Below, one piece after another: positions 52,218 through 60,232 of a DNA stretch of 64,000 bases (position 1 is the first letter of the stretch; every line of letters begins with the position of its first letter). The stretch is from Acidobacteriota bacterium. GTDB taxonomy: Bacteria > Acidobacteriota > Vicinamibacteria > Vicinamibacterales > UBA2999. The stretch spans positions 62,001-126,000 of the forward strand of contig JAGNJW010000001.1 of assembly GCA_018000455.1 (NCBI GenBank). The letters run 5' to 3'. The position numbers were made by a program, and so were the translations under genes. A model generated the notes under the pieces. The model did no database searches, was not told where the DNA came from, and was given only the letters and a program-made list of their open reading frames with translations.

Positions 52218-54077
52218 TCAGGGCGTGACGGTCACGACCGACAGCCGGCAGCGGGAGTACTGCGGGGACGCGTCGGGCCAGAAAAGGAAGCCTTCGACGG
52301 AGTACTGGCCCTCGCGTCCCGGGCGAATCTCGACATCGACCCGGAACTCGCCCGACCGGCTGGCGTCGGCGTAGGCCCGCTCGGCCCGCTCCGAGACGTC
52401 GTCGGAAGGCCAGAACCGGAACATTACCCGGCTGAAGTCCGTACGATCGCGCGCCGTCACGCGGCCTGCGATCGTGAAGCGCTCACCGGCGCGAACGCGC
52501 GTGGGCGGCGGCGTGGCGAACTCGAAGCCGCGGCAATCGCGCGCGCCGAGGCGAGCCGGTTCCGGATCCTGCGTGCGTGGCAGTGGGTCGGCGTTCTGTG
52601 GCTTGATGCTCGCGCTGAGGTCGATCCGGCGGCCGGTGGAGGCATCGAACGACCCCTGCCCCTCGTAGTCGACGACGCCCGTGCCGGCGGCGTCCTCGTG
52701 GCGCGCCGCGAAGAAGTTCCAGAGCGCGAGTTCGTCTGCCGGCAGCAGCCCGTCGCGCGATACCACGATCGTGGCGCGCTTCAGCTCCGAGACGACCGGG
52801 CCACGCCGCGCGCCGTGCGCCGCCATCACGTCGTTGATTGACACCGTTCGGCGTCCTCCACCGATTGAGGTGCCAGGGTCGGGCGTCGACGACGATTCCG
52901 TCGAGAACTGACCCTGGTCCTCGAAGACGACGAACTCGGGAAGGGCGGGCGCATCGAGCAAGCCCATCGCGTAGAGATCGAGCGGGTGGTGGCGGGCCGG
53001 AGCCGGCGTGCGCTCGATGACCGCGGTGCCATCGGCGTGGAGGGCCGGCCGCCGGCTCGGCCCGAGCACGGCGCCGACGAGTGACTCCCCACCGGTCATG
53101 AGCGGCCCGTGTGCCGCCGGAGCGTGACCGGCACGGGCGATTCCGGCGATCCGTGTCCAGTCGAAGGCGTGGCCCCAGGTGTGTGCCAGTTCGTGGTTCG
53201 AGATGTCGTTCTGGACGAAGCCGGTCTGATGGAAGACCTCCACGCCGAGGAGCCGACCGGCGCTGCCGAACTCCGCGGCCCGGTTGAAGGTCGTCAGGCC
53301 CACGCCCTCGACGTCATTGCGGACGCGCAGATGGTAGCCGTCGATGCCGTCGACCTGACCGTCTTGTGGCACCACAGCGAGCACATCGTAGGTGTCGTCG
53401 AAATGCGCGTAGAAGCGTCTTGCCACCGCCCGCAGGTCGAAGTCGTCGACGAGCCGGCGGTCGCCGAAGTCGGGCACCACGAGATTCACGACGTGACTCG
53501 CGTACTGCACGGTGTCGTCGATGCGCACGACGTCGGTCGGGCCGATCGCCGACGAGCCGACACGCAGATAGACCGAGTGATACACCGAGGGTGCTTCGGC
53601 GGGGCCGCGGAAGTAACCGAGCCACAGGGAGGCGTTGTCGAGACCCACGCGCGCCGTGGCGAGCCGCTGCTGGATCACGTCGGCCGGCCACGAGGGCTCG
53701 AAGACGCTGACGACGTGCCCGGCGACCGTTTCGCTGCGCTCGCGCGTCCACGTTTCCTCGATGTAGCCGTTGGTCGCGGTATCCCAACGGTCGAACCGCA
53801 CGCGCTCCACGTCGCCGGCCACCACGAACCGGCGCAGGCGCATACCGTGGTCGTCGCGGGCGAGCAGCCAGGGCGGATCCTGCCGGTACGACAATGCGCC
53901 CCCGGCTCCGACGGCCGCCTTGCGCAGGCGGCCACCCGGGTCGGGAGCCTCACACATCTGGCCTGGCGTCGGCTCCGCCGGCGGGGGCAGTGCCACGGGG
54001 CGGGCGGTTGGCGCCTGCCCCTCGACGGCAAGCGAGCCGCCGGCTACGAGCGCGAAGGCAAGGATAGCCGTGCGCAT
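52218..54077 (-). CDS. Secreted HExxH zinc-metalloprotease-like protein
   Basis: A 619-residue exported protein with a signal peptide (ILAFALVAGGSLAVEGQA). Mid-protein, H295-E-L-A-H299-T-W-G-H303 in SNHELAHTWGHAFDW is a zinc-binding helix with an extra histidine. Upstream are beta-rich segments (RVRFDRWDTATNGYIEETWTRE), downstream HHPLDLYAMGLLD and a C-terminal Ig/CARDB-like domain from about residue 500 (RVRAGERFTIAGRVTARDR). It looks like a secreted peptidase but the exact family is not recognised. Divergent from the serine hydrolase gene, with an 81-bp gap. Confidence 0.65.
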   Translation of the reverse strand: MRTAILAFALVAGGSLAVEGQAPTARPVALPPPAEPTPGQMCEAPDPGGRLRKAAVGAGGALSYRQDPPWLLARDDHGMRLRRFVVAGDVERVRFDRWDTATNGYIEETWTRERSETVAGHVVSVFEPSWPADVIQQRLATARVGLDNASLWLGYFRGPAEAPSVYHSVYLRVGSSAIGPTDVVRIDDTVQYASHVVNLVVPDFGDRRLVDDFDLRAVARRFYAHFDDTYDVLAVVPQDGQVDGIDGYHLRVRNDVEGVGLTTFNRAAEFGSAGRLLGVEVFHQTGFVQNDISNHELAHTWGHAFDWTRIAGIARAGHAPAAHGPLMTGGESLVGAVLGPSRRPALHADGTAVIERTPAPARHHPLDLYAMGLLDAPALPEFVVFEDQGQFSTESSSTPDPGTSIGGGRRTVSINDVMAAHGARRGPVVSELKRATIVVSRDGLLPADELALWNFFAARHEDAAGTGVVDYEGQGSFDASTGRRIDLSASIKPQNADPLPRTQDPEPARLGARDCRGFEFATPPPTRVRAGERFTIAGRVTARDRTDFSRVMFRFWPSDDVSERAERAYADASRSGEFRVDVEIRPGREGQYSVEGFLFWPDASPQYSRCRLSVVTVTP

Positions 54078-54154
54078 GGCAGTGGCCAGTTTACGGCACG
54101 CCGGCGCTTCGGGGGTCGCCAGACTTGCACCCGAAGATGGCCGGTCCTCCGATG

Positions 54155-54160
54155 TAGGAT
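54155..54160 (+). promoter_or_regulatory. -10 box of the serine hydrolase gene
   Basis: TAGGAT is followed by 7 nt and ATG 54168. This spacing decides for ATG 54168 over ATG 54159, which overlaps the box. Confidence 0.4.
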
Positions 54161-54167
54161 GCCCGAC

Positions 54168-55667
54168 ATGACGCACCTGCCGCGGCGTGGCCGCCTGCCC
54201 GTGTCGGTCCTTCTGTTGCTGCCCGTCGCCCTCACGGCCGCTGTCGGCGCGCAGCCGGTGACGCCGACGCGCCCGCATCATCCGGATACTCCGTATCAGT
54301 CGCCAACGAGTCTCGGTGCCGCCAGCTACGCCAAGATTCTCTGTTCGGCGGTGTTCGTGAGCGGGCGCGATGCCGACGAAGCACGGCAGAACAGCGCCTA
54401 CTTCCTCATCCCCGAGCGAGATCGCATCCAGGAGGTGACGGTCGACGTCGACCGGGCGGCGAAGCGGGTGAAGGCCACGCTCAGGGGCACGACGCGCACG
54501 GCGGCGTTCTACGGCGACCAGGGCTGCGTCATCCATCCCGAGGGGCGAGACCAGGTGTTCTTCACCCCGACGCCTGTCACCAGCACGCTCCCGAGTGCGT
54601 CGGGAGAGCCGTGGCCGATGGGTGATGCGCCGGCGGCGGCATCGTGGCCGTCAGGGCTCGACCGTGCGCGTGTGCAGGCGGCAGTGGATCTCGCCTTCGC
54701 CGATCCCGCCGGGCTCACGGCGGCGGTGGTCGTCGTTCATCGGGGGCAGATCGTCGGCGAGCGCTACATGGCCGGCATCGCGCCAGACACACAGCTTGAG
54801 AGCTGGTCGATGGGCAAGAGCCTCACGGCGACGCTGGTCGGTCTCGAGATCGAGCGCGGCTCGTTCGCGCTCGACGACCCGGCGCCGGTGCCGGCCTGGC
54901 GGCGACCGGGCGATCCGCGTGGCGCCATCCGCGTGCGCGATGTGATGCAGATGTCGAGCGGGCTGAGCTTCACCGGGCAGGACGATCGGCACCTCGATCC
55001 GACGACGCAGTACCACGATCACTTCTTCATCTATGCCGGGGCCGTGAATGCCTTCGCCTATGCCACGTCGTCGCCGGTGGAGTTTGCGCCCGGCGTGGTC
55101 GGCCGCTATCGAAACTCCGATCCAATGACCCTCGGTTTCCTCGTGCGCCAGGCGGTAGAGGCGCGAGGCGAGGACTACCTCACGCACCCGCAGCGGGCGC
55201 TGTTCGACCGGATTGGCATCCGGCGCCAGGTGCTCGAGACGGATCCGTGGGGCAACTTCCTGCTGAGTGGCTACGACTACGGCACGGCGCGCAACTGGGC
55301 GCGGCTGGGGATGCTCTACCTGCAGGACGGCGTGTGGCAGGGCCAGCGGATGCTGCCCGAGGGCTTCACCACGTTCGTGCGCACGCCGGCGCCGGCGTGG
55401 AAGCGGAAGGAGTACGGCGGGCAGTTCTGGGTCAACGGCGAAGGCCAGTGGAATCTTCCGCGCGATGCCTATTTCATGTCGGGCGCCGGCGGTCAGCACA
55501 CCTTCGTCGTGCCGTCGCACGATCTGGTGGTCGTGCGAATGGGGCATCAGCGTGGCGCGCCGGTCGGCGCCAAGACGCTGAACGCGGCGCTGGCGGCGCT
55601 GGTGGAGGCCATCGACGCGTCGCGCGGCACGCGCGTACCGGCCGCCTACGGCGGGTTTATGTCGTAG
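54168..55667 (+). CDS. Secreted serine hydrolase, beta-lactamase/6-aminohexanoate-dimer-hydrolase-like
   Basis: A 499-residue exported enzyme (signal peptide VSVLLLLPVALTAAVGA). The SxxK motif is S214-M-G-K217 in WSMGKSLTATLVG, the Y-x-N motif is in YRNSDPMTLGFLV, and the third motif corresponds to SGAGGQHTFVVPSHDLVVV. These show the class C beta-lactamase fold of nylon-oligomer hydrolases and D-peptidases. Substrate unknown. The frame's last residues (VPAAYGGFMS, stop TAG 55665-55667) run into a lipocalin-like remnant. The natural end is probably near residue 485. Confidence 0.85.
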   Translation: MTHLPRRGRLPVSVLLLLPVALTAAVGAQPVTPTRPHHPDTPYQSPTSLGAASYAKILCSAVFVSGRDADEARQNSAYFLIPERDRIQEVTVDVDRAAKRVKATLRGTTRTAAFYGDQGCVIHPEGRDQVFFTPTPVTSTLPSASGEPWPMGDAPAAASWPSGLDRARVQAAVDLAFADPAGLTAAVVVVHRGQIVGERYMAGIAPDTQLESWSMGKSLTATLVGLEIERGSFALDDPAPVPAWRRPGDPRGAIRVRDVMQMSSGLSFTGQDDRHLDPTTQYHDHFFIYAGAVNAFAYATSSPVEFAPGVVGRYRNSDPMTLGFLVRQAVEARGEDYLTHPQRALFDRIGIRRQVLETDPWGNFLLSGYDYGTARNWARLGMLYLQDGVWQGQRMLPEGFTTFVRTPAPAWKRKEYGGQFWVNGEGQWNLPRDAYFMSGAGGQHTFVVPSHDLVVVRMGHQRGAPVGAKTLNAALAALVEAIDASRGTRVPAAYGGFMS

Positions 55668-55862
55668 TACGGCGGCTATGCGATCGACGAGGCGGCGCGC
55701 AAGGTGACGCACCACGTCGAGGCGTCGACGAACCCCAACTGGCCGGGCACGGACCTCGTGCGCTACCTCGAGTTCGCCGACGGCGGCGACACGCTGAAGC
55801 CCTCGATCCGCAACCAGTCTGGACGCACGACCGGCACGCTGCCGTGGGCGCGCATCCGCTGA
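55668..55862 (+). pseudogene. Lipocalin-like domain fragment in frame after a TAG codon
   Basis: Directly after the stop of the serine hydrolase, the same frame continues for 64 codons: YGGYAIDEAARKVTHHVEAS, NPNWPGTDLVRYLEFADGG, ending WARIR and TGA (55860-55862). These are the second half of a small lipocalin-like family (VTHHVE and NPNW/VGTDLVR are its core). The first half is missing, so a deletion fused the hydrolase gene end to a lipocalin gene. TAG at 55665 stands where the family normally has Tyr. Confidence 0.55.
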
Positions 55863-55995
55863 AGGGCTACTTGCCACGACTCGAGCGCCATCTCCATCGA
55901 TCGGTCTTCGAGGCCTTTGGCGGGACCGCCGGACGCCACGAACCCGGGTGTGGTCTGCACGGCCCAGGAGCGGTCGGGGTACAGTGTGGCCGCGT

Positions 55996-56940
55996 ATGCC
56001 GCTGCATCATCTGCTCATCCTCACCAAGCATCCCGACGAGTATCGCCAACGCATCGAGGCGGCCGCCCTGCCAGACCTCGGTATCGTCGCGGCGTCCGAG
56101 GTCCCGGACGGACTGGCGCGGGGTGCTCATAGCGACATCCTGCTGGGCGATCCGACGCGCGTCAAAGCCGCGCTACCGCACCTGCCGCGGCTCGTCTGGA
56201 CGCAGCTCACCTGGGCCGGCGTCGAGCCGATGCTCGATCCGGCGCTACGCCGCGACTACGTGCTCACGAACATCCGCGGGGTGTTCGGGCCGCTCATGTC
56301 CGAGTACGTGTTCGGCTACCTGCTGGCGATTGAGCGCAAGATCGTGCTGCGGCTCGAGTCGCAGCGGGCCAGGCGGTGGGACGCGACGCTGCCGGGCACA
56401 CTGCAAGGCAAGACGCTCGGCCTCGTCGGCGTCGGCTCGATCGGCGCGCATCTTGCGGCCACCGGCAAGCACTTCGGCATGCGCGTCTACGGCTACACGC
56501 GCCGCAGCCGCGACTGCCGGCACGTCGACCGCTACTTCCATGGTGACGGCAAGGCCGCCTTCGCGCGTGATCTCGACTACCTGGTGGTGGTGCTGCCAAG
56601 TACCGGCGACACGCACGCGATCGTGGACGCGGAGATGCTCGGCGCGCTGCCGTCACACGCGGTCGTCGTCAACGTCGGCCGCGGCACGACGGTGGACGAA
56701 GGGGCGCTCGTGGCGGCGCTGACGACCCGACGCCTGGCCGGCGCGGTGCTCGATGTCTTTCCGGAGGAGCCGCTGCCAGAGACGTCGCCGTTCTGGACGA
56801 CGCCGAACACGTTCATCACGAGTCACACGTCGGCGCCGAGCTTCCCGGCCGATGTCGTCGGCGTGTTCGTGGACAACTACCGGCGGTTCCACGCCGGCCA
56901 GGCGCTGCAGTACCGTGTGGATTTCGAGCGCGGCTACTAG
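55996..56940 (+). CDS. D-2-hydroxyacid dehydrogenase (NAD-dependent)
   Basis: A 314-residue enzyme. NAD-binding motif is LGLVGVGSIGAHLAATGKHFGMRVYGY. Catalytic segments are PLMSEYVFGYLL, VVNVGRGTTVDEGALVAAL (Arg), AVLDVFPEEPLPETSPFW (Glu) and NTFITSHTSAPS (His). It interconverts 2-oxoacids and D-2-hydroxyacids. The extent, 314 residues, is typical. A TACAGT -10 box lies 10 nt before ATG 55996. No operon partner. Confidence 0.93.
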   Translation: MPLHHLLILTKHPDEYRQRIEAAALPDLGIVAASEVPDGLARGAHSDILLGDPTRVKAALPHLPRLVWTQLTWAGVEPMLDPALRRDYVLTNIRGVFGPLMSEYVFGYLLAIERKIVLRLESQRARRWDATLPGTLQGKTLGLVGVGSIGAHLAATGKHFGMRVYGYTRRSRDCRHVDRYFHGDGKAAFARDLDYLVVVLPSTGDTHAIVDAEMLGALPSHAVVVNVGRGTTVDEGALVAALTTRRLAGAVLDVFPEEPLPETSPFWTTPNTFITSHTSAPSFPADVVGVFVDNYRRFHAGQALQYRVDFERGY

Positions 56941-56952
56941 CCTGGCGGAGCC

Positions 56953-57169
56953 CAGCAGTCGTGTTGGCGCAGGGTTCGGTCGTCGGCTCCGATGAGTCGC
57001 GTCGGACACTCGCACCTTCCGGCGACGTGTCCTGCCGTCCAAAGCACTTCTGGGGGCCCCTATCCCCTGACCTGGCCGTCGCCCGCACTCTCGGTGCGAG
57101 TGTCGGCCTTCTGCGCGACGACGACTCATAGTCGCTCGCCGACCGAACCACACGCCAACACGACTGCTG
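56953..57169. repeat. Imperfect inverted repeat, 217 bp
   Basis: The arms start CAGCAGTCGTGTTGGCG at 56953 (plus) and at 57169 (minus). The next bases match after 3 mismatches: GGTTCGGTCG, then ATGAGTCG, and further in GACACTCGCACC. Arms extend to about 75 nt each with small gaps. The centre (about 57030-57085) is unpaired. Local sequence differs from neighbours. It could fold into a long hairpin, or be a small MITE/REP-like element. It occupies the gap after the 2-hydroxyacid dehydrogenase. Confidence 0.6.
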
Positions 57170-57306
57170 ATTGGAGTTCGTTTCCCGTGGCAGTGCGTTT
57201 CCGAGCTGGCTGCCTTTGACCACGCCCATGTCCGGCGAATAGCATGGCCTTGGGACGCTCGGCGTATCCGTCGTGCTTCCGCCCCACAAAAGCGAAAGGG
57301 CCGGCC

Positions 57307-57430
57307 ATGTTGGATTCCGACGATCGCGCCGCGATGGCCGCGTACATCGAAGCCGCCGACAGGGACTTCCTCGAGCTCGAGAATCCGGAGCGCCTTTTCG
57401 CCAAACCCTTCGTGCCGCTTCACGCGGTCT
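57307..57430 (+). pseudogene. 5' fragment of an unknown gene, truncated at a junction
   Basis: ATG 57307 (or 57244) begins MLDSDDRAAMAAYIEAADRD and LELENPERLFAKPFVPLHAV with a protein-like acid/hydrophobic pattern. After about 57430 it runs into the antisense of a cyclase-family gene and stops at 57465. It does not resemble a known family to me. This is a truncated start of a gene; alternatively it is noncoding flank of the inverted repeat. Confidence 0.3.
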
Positions 57431-57639
57431 CGGCCGTGGGCCAGAAGACCGTCATGGCGTCGTAAGTGTGCGATAGATCCACGAGCACACCCGAGGGGAA
57501 CGGCGCCGGGGTGGCTGCCGGTGCGGCGGCCGGCGTCGGCGCCGGCGCGGGCCCGCAAGCGCTGGCGATGAGCGAAGCGAGCAGGGCCAGGCGGCGCAGG
57601 GCGACAGTGGCGTTCGGCGGGGAGGTGTGCACCGGCATG
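57431..57639 (-). pseudogene. Cyclase-family (kynurenine-formamidase-like) lipoprotein, 5' fragment
   Basis: On the minus strand from ATG 57639: a signal peptide with lipobox (LALLASLIASACGPAPAP), a Pro/Ala linker, then FPSGVLVDLSHTYDAMTVFWPTAE, the exact N-terminus of the cyclase family (Pfam Cyclase; metal-binding HGGTHLD comes later). It breaks off at about 57431 and the frame stops at 57420. All metal ligands are lost. The truncation point coincides with that of the plus-strand fragment. Confidence 0.6.
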
Positions 57640-57701
57640 CTGGGATGGCAGCCCAACGTCCCGGGCCCAGGATCCACGGCGCCGGGCGGGCCGCAGGCCG
57701 G

Positions 57702-57741
57702 AAAAAAACAAACGCCCCGCAGACACGAGGTCTGCGGGGCG
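57702..57741 (-). terminator. Rho-independent terminator of cspA
   Basis: A perfect 12-bp stem CGCCCCGCAGAC/GTCTGCGGGGCG at 57713-57724 and 57730-57741 encloses a 5-nt loop. On the minus strand it is followed by a T-rich tract (57712-57702). It sits just downstream of the cold-shock gene and terminates it. Confidence 0.92.
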
Positions 57742-57779
57742 CGAGTCCTGTGACCGGACTGTGATGTCCGGTCCCCGGC

Positions 57780-57986
57780 TTACGCCAGGCGGACGTTCTC
57801 GGCGCGGGGGCCCTTCGGGCCTTCGCCGGGTTCGAACGTCAGGCGCTGACCTTCGTGCATCGAGTCGAAGTTGCCGTCGACGCACGACGCCTGGTGGAAG
57901 AAGTACTCGCGGCCGTCGTCGGCTGCCACGAAACCAAAGCCCTTGTTGCTGACGAGCCGCTTGACGATACCGTTCACTGTAGCCAT
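57780..57986 (-). CDS. cspA: Cold-shock protein (CspA family)
   Basis: A 68-residue protein with both RNA-binding motifs: RNP1 KGFGFVAADDG and RNP2-like EYFFHQAS. CspA-type proteins bind single-stranded RNA and melt secondary structure. ATG 57986 has a CAGGAG Shine-Dalgarno sequence 6 nt upstream. The 58088 start would add a leader peptide without homology. A strong intrinsic terminator follows at 57702-57741. The 236-nt gap upstream may hold its long 5' leader. Confidence 0.95.
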   Translation of the reverse strand: MATVNGIVKRLVSNKGFGFVAADDGREYFFHQASCVDGNFDSMHEGQRLTFEPGEGPKGPRAENVRLA

Positions 57987-58222
57987 CTGTGTCTCCTGAG
58001 CGATCGCGCGGTCGTTACCGCCCATTGCTGTAACGACGGTCCACGCCGTAGCCACCCGCGATCCGTCGGTGGCCGACAACGTGCGCATCGCCTTCGCGAC
58101 ACGTGACTTCTATGAGACTGGTTGCGTGGGTTCCGACGAGATCGGGTGTCGGCACTGAGGCAGGGCTCACGAAGAGAGAAACTTCACTGTATCACAATTC
58201 GCGAGCCGCGCGACAGGCCGGG

Positions 58223-58717
58223 CTACTGGGGCACGTTCGGCAGGTAGATCGACATCAGGTGCACCGGGGCCTGGATGTCCACGAACTGATGAGGTAGCCC
58301 CGAGGGCACGATCAGGAAATCCCCCTTGGAAAACGCCTGCCGCACGCCGTTCTCGATGGCCGTGCCGGCCAGGTTCGTGCCCGTGCGGGTGGGGGCCACC
58401 AGGGTGCCGCCGGTGAGCAGCGTGGCCGCTCCCTCGATGACATAGAACAGCTCTGCCTGCGCCTCGTGCAGCGACGCGCCCTGCGGCTTCGGCAGCCGCC
58501 GCTCCACGTTCAGGTTGTAGGGGGCCAGCGTGAAGACGCGCACCGCCGACGACGGCCGATCGGCGGGTAGCTTCGCCAGGGCAGCGGCCAGGTCGTCGGC
58601 CTTGAAGACCGTGGCCTTGGTGCGGTCGGTGGGGGCAGGGGCTGGCGCTTGGGCGAGGGCGTGCCCGGCAACGGCGATGAAAGCGACGACGGTGAGAGCG
58701 GGCACGGATAGACGCAT
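58223..58717 (-). CDS. Secreted cupin-domain protein
   Basis: A 164-residue exported protein with a signal peptide (VPALTVVAFIAVAGHALAQ). One cupin domain: LHEAQAELFYVIEGAATLLTGG with the first metal glutamate/histidine pair, and KGDFLIVPSGLPHQFVDI with the second histidine. Single cupins of this type often bind Fe or Mn. Function unknown. A GGGAGG Shine-Dalgarno lies 9 nt upstream of ATG 58717, with TATAGG about 31 nt upstream. Confidence 0.82.
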   Translation of the reverse strand: MRLSVPALTVVAFIAVAGHALAQAPAPAPTDRTKATVFKADDLAAALAKLPADRPSSAVRVFTLAPYNLNVERRLPKPQGASLHEAQAELFYVIEGAATLLTGGTLVAPTRTGTNLAGTAIENGVRQAFSKGDFLIVPSGLPHQFVDIQAPVHLMSIYLPNVPQ

Positions 58718-58800
58718 CGAGGACCTCCCGGTGAGAACCGGCACCCTATAGTGCCACGGCCTTTGCCGTCGAGCGCGGCGCGGCGGGGCGCCCGCGCTCT

Positions 58801-60204
58801 CTACCGCAGCGTCTGCGTGCCGGCCTGGAAGCGCATGGTGGCGGCCATGATGCGCTGGTCCCCCGTGGCCGGCAGCACCGGGAAGACCGCCACGACGCGG
58901 CCGCCGTAGGCGTCGATGCCGTTGTAATCGCCGAGGAACGTCGAGCGGGCGCAGCAGTCGAACGGGTCGACCGGCAGGCGATGGTTGACGAACGTGCGGC
59001 CGCCGTCGACGCTGCGGGCGAGCGTGAGGCCGGTCACCGTGCCGCTGAGGCCGCGCCGGTCGTGGAACACGATGTTCACGGCGCCGTCCACCGGATCGAC
59101 GGCCATCCACGTGAACATCTGCGCGGCACCTTTCGGATCGTCGTTCACGCGCACCGGCGCCGCCCAGGTCTTGCCACCGTCGCGCGACGCCAGCAGGAAC
59201 ACGTCGGTGTCGCCGTTGCGCTCGTCGATGAAGTTGACATAGACGCTGCCCTGGTCCTTGCCGTCGCTCAGGTCGGTGGCGGTGACGGGCATGCCGTTGT
59301 GGCGCTCGATGCCGGGCACCGGGAGATCCCAGCCGCCGGTGAGCGTCGTGAGCACGCGGTCGGCGCCGAACGTCCAGCCGCCGTCGGTCGACATGTCGAA
59401 GACCAGGCCCTTGGGACCCGACCACGCCACGTAGACCTCACCATTCGGGCCCACGGCCGGCACCGCGCCTTCCACGGTGTTGTCGTCATCTTTGGCGCCG
59501 CCGCTCTCGTCCGAGATGCGCACGGGCGGCTGGAAGGAGCGTCCGCCGTCTTTCGAACGTGCGAACCAGATGTGGGTCCGGTGCGTGGGATCGGCGCTGC
59601 CGTAGACGTCGAAACGCGTCCACGCCACGTAGAGGTTGCCGCGGTGCGGTGAGCTCGCCGCGCGGTCGGCGGCCATCCACGGTTTGTCTTCCATCGGGAT
59701 GGCGGTGTTCACGTGGTCGACGACGACCACGGGCGGTTGCCAGGTGACACCATCCTGAGAGCGGCGCACGTGGATGCCGGAGAACGCACGCTCAGGGCGC
59801 TCGACGCGGATGCCGTCGAAGGCGATGTAGGTGTGGAAGGCAGTGCCGGCGCGGTCGAAGACGACGACGTCATCGCCCTGCACGCGCGCCTCGGGATTGG
59901 CCGCCGGCGTGCCCGTCCACGTGGCACCGCCGTCGGTCGAAACGTAGCCCCAGTTGCTCGAGCGCGGCTGCTGGCCGGGCTCGCTCGACTGGATGAACGT
60001 GGTGATGACGTGATCGGGATTGGTCGGGTTGATGGCGACCGAGGCTTCGGCCGGCCGCCGTGCCTCAGCCGCGCTCACCGGCACCACGCGGATGCCGGCG
60101 GAGCCAGCGGCCGGCGTCTGGGCGCGGGCGCGCAGAACGGCGAGGTCGGTGGCTGCGGCAACGGCGAGCCCGCCCACGAGCGCCAGCGACAGGCGAATCA
60201 GCAT
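58801..60204 (-). CDS. Secreted sialidase-like (BNR-repeat) beta-propeller protein
   Basis: A 467-residue exported protein with a signal peptide (LSLALVGGLAVAAATDLAVLRA). BNR/Asp-box motifs recur: STDGGATWTG, RSKDGGRSFQ, STDGGWTFG, SRDGGKTWA, and RSVDGGRTF. Five or six such boxes build a beta-propeller as in sialidases. The catalytic arginine triad and tyrosine of true sialidases are not obvious, so it may only bind glycans. TATCAT on the minus strand (60216-60211) lies 6 nt before ATG 60204. Confidence 0.8.
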   Translation of the reverse strand: MLIRLSLALVGGLAVAAATDLAVLRARAQTPAAGSAGIRVVPVSAAEARRPAEASVAINPTNPDHVITTFIQSSEPGQQPRSSNWGYVSTDGGATWTGTPAANPEARVQGDDVVVFDRAGTAFHTYIAFDGIRVERPERAFSGIHVRRSQDGVTWQPPVVVVDHVNTAIPMEDKPWMAADRAASSPHRGNLYVAWTRFDVYGSADPTHRTHIWFARSKDGGRSFQPPVRISDESGGAKDDDNTVEGAVPAVGPNGEVYVAWSGPKGLVFDMSTDGGWTFGADRVLTTLTGGWDLPVPGIERHNGMPVTATDLSDGKDQGSVYVNFIDERNGDTDVFLLASRDGGKTWAAPVRVNDDPKGAAQMFTWMAVDPVDGAVNIVFHDRRGLSGTVTGLTLARSVDGGRTFVNHRLPVDPFDCCARSTFLGDYNGIDAYGGRVVAVFPVLPATGDQRIMAATMRFQAGTQTLR

Positions 60205-60210
60205 GCGCTC

Positions 60211-60216
60211 ATGATA
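60211..60216 (-). promoter_or_regulatory. -10 box of the BNR protein gene, leaderless
   Basis: TATCAT reads on the minus strand with 6 nt to ATG 60204. Confidence 0.45.
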
Positions 60217-60232
60217 GAGCGCCGGCGCGCTT

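Noticed and set aside
56953-57169. Integron attC site
   Set aside because: GTTGGCG is reminiscent of core sites, but the GTTRRRY/RYYYAAC pattern is not exact, the element is longer than usual attC sites, and no integrase or cassettes are seen.
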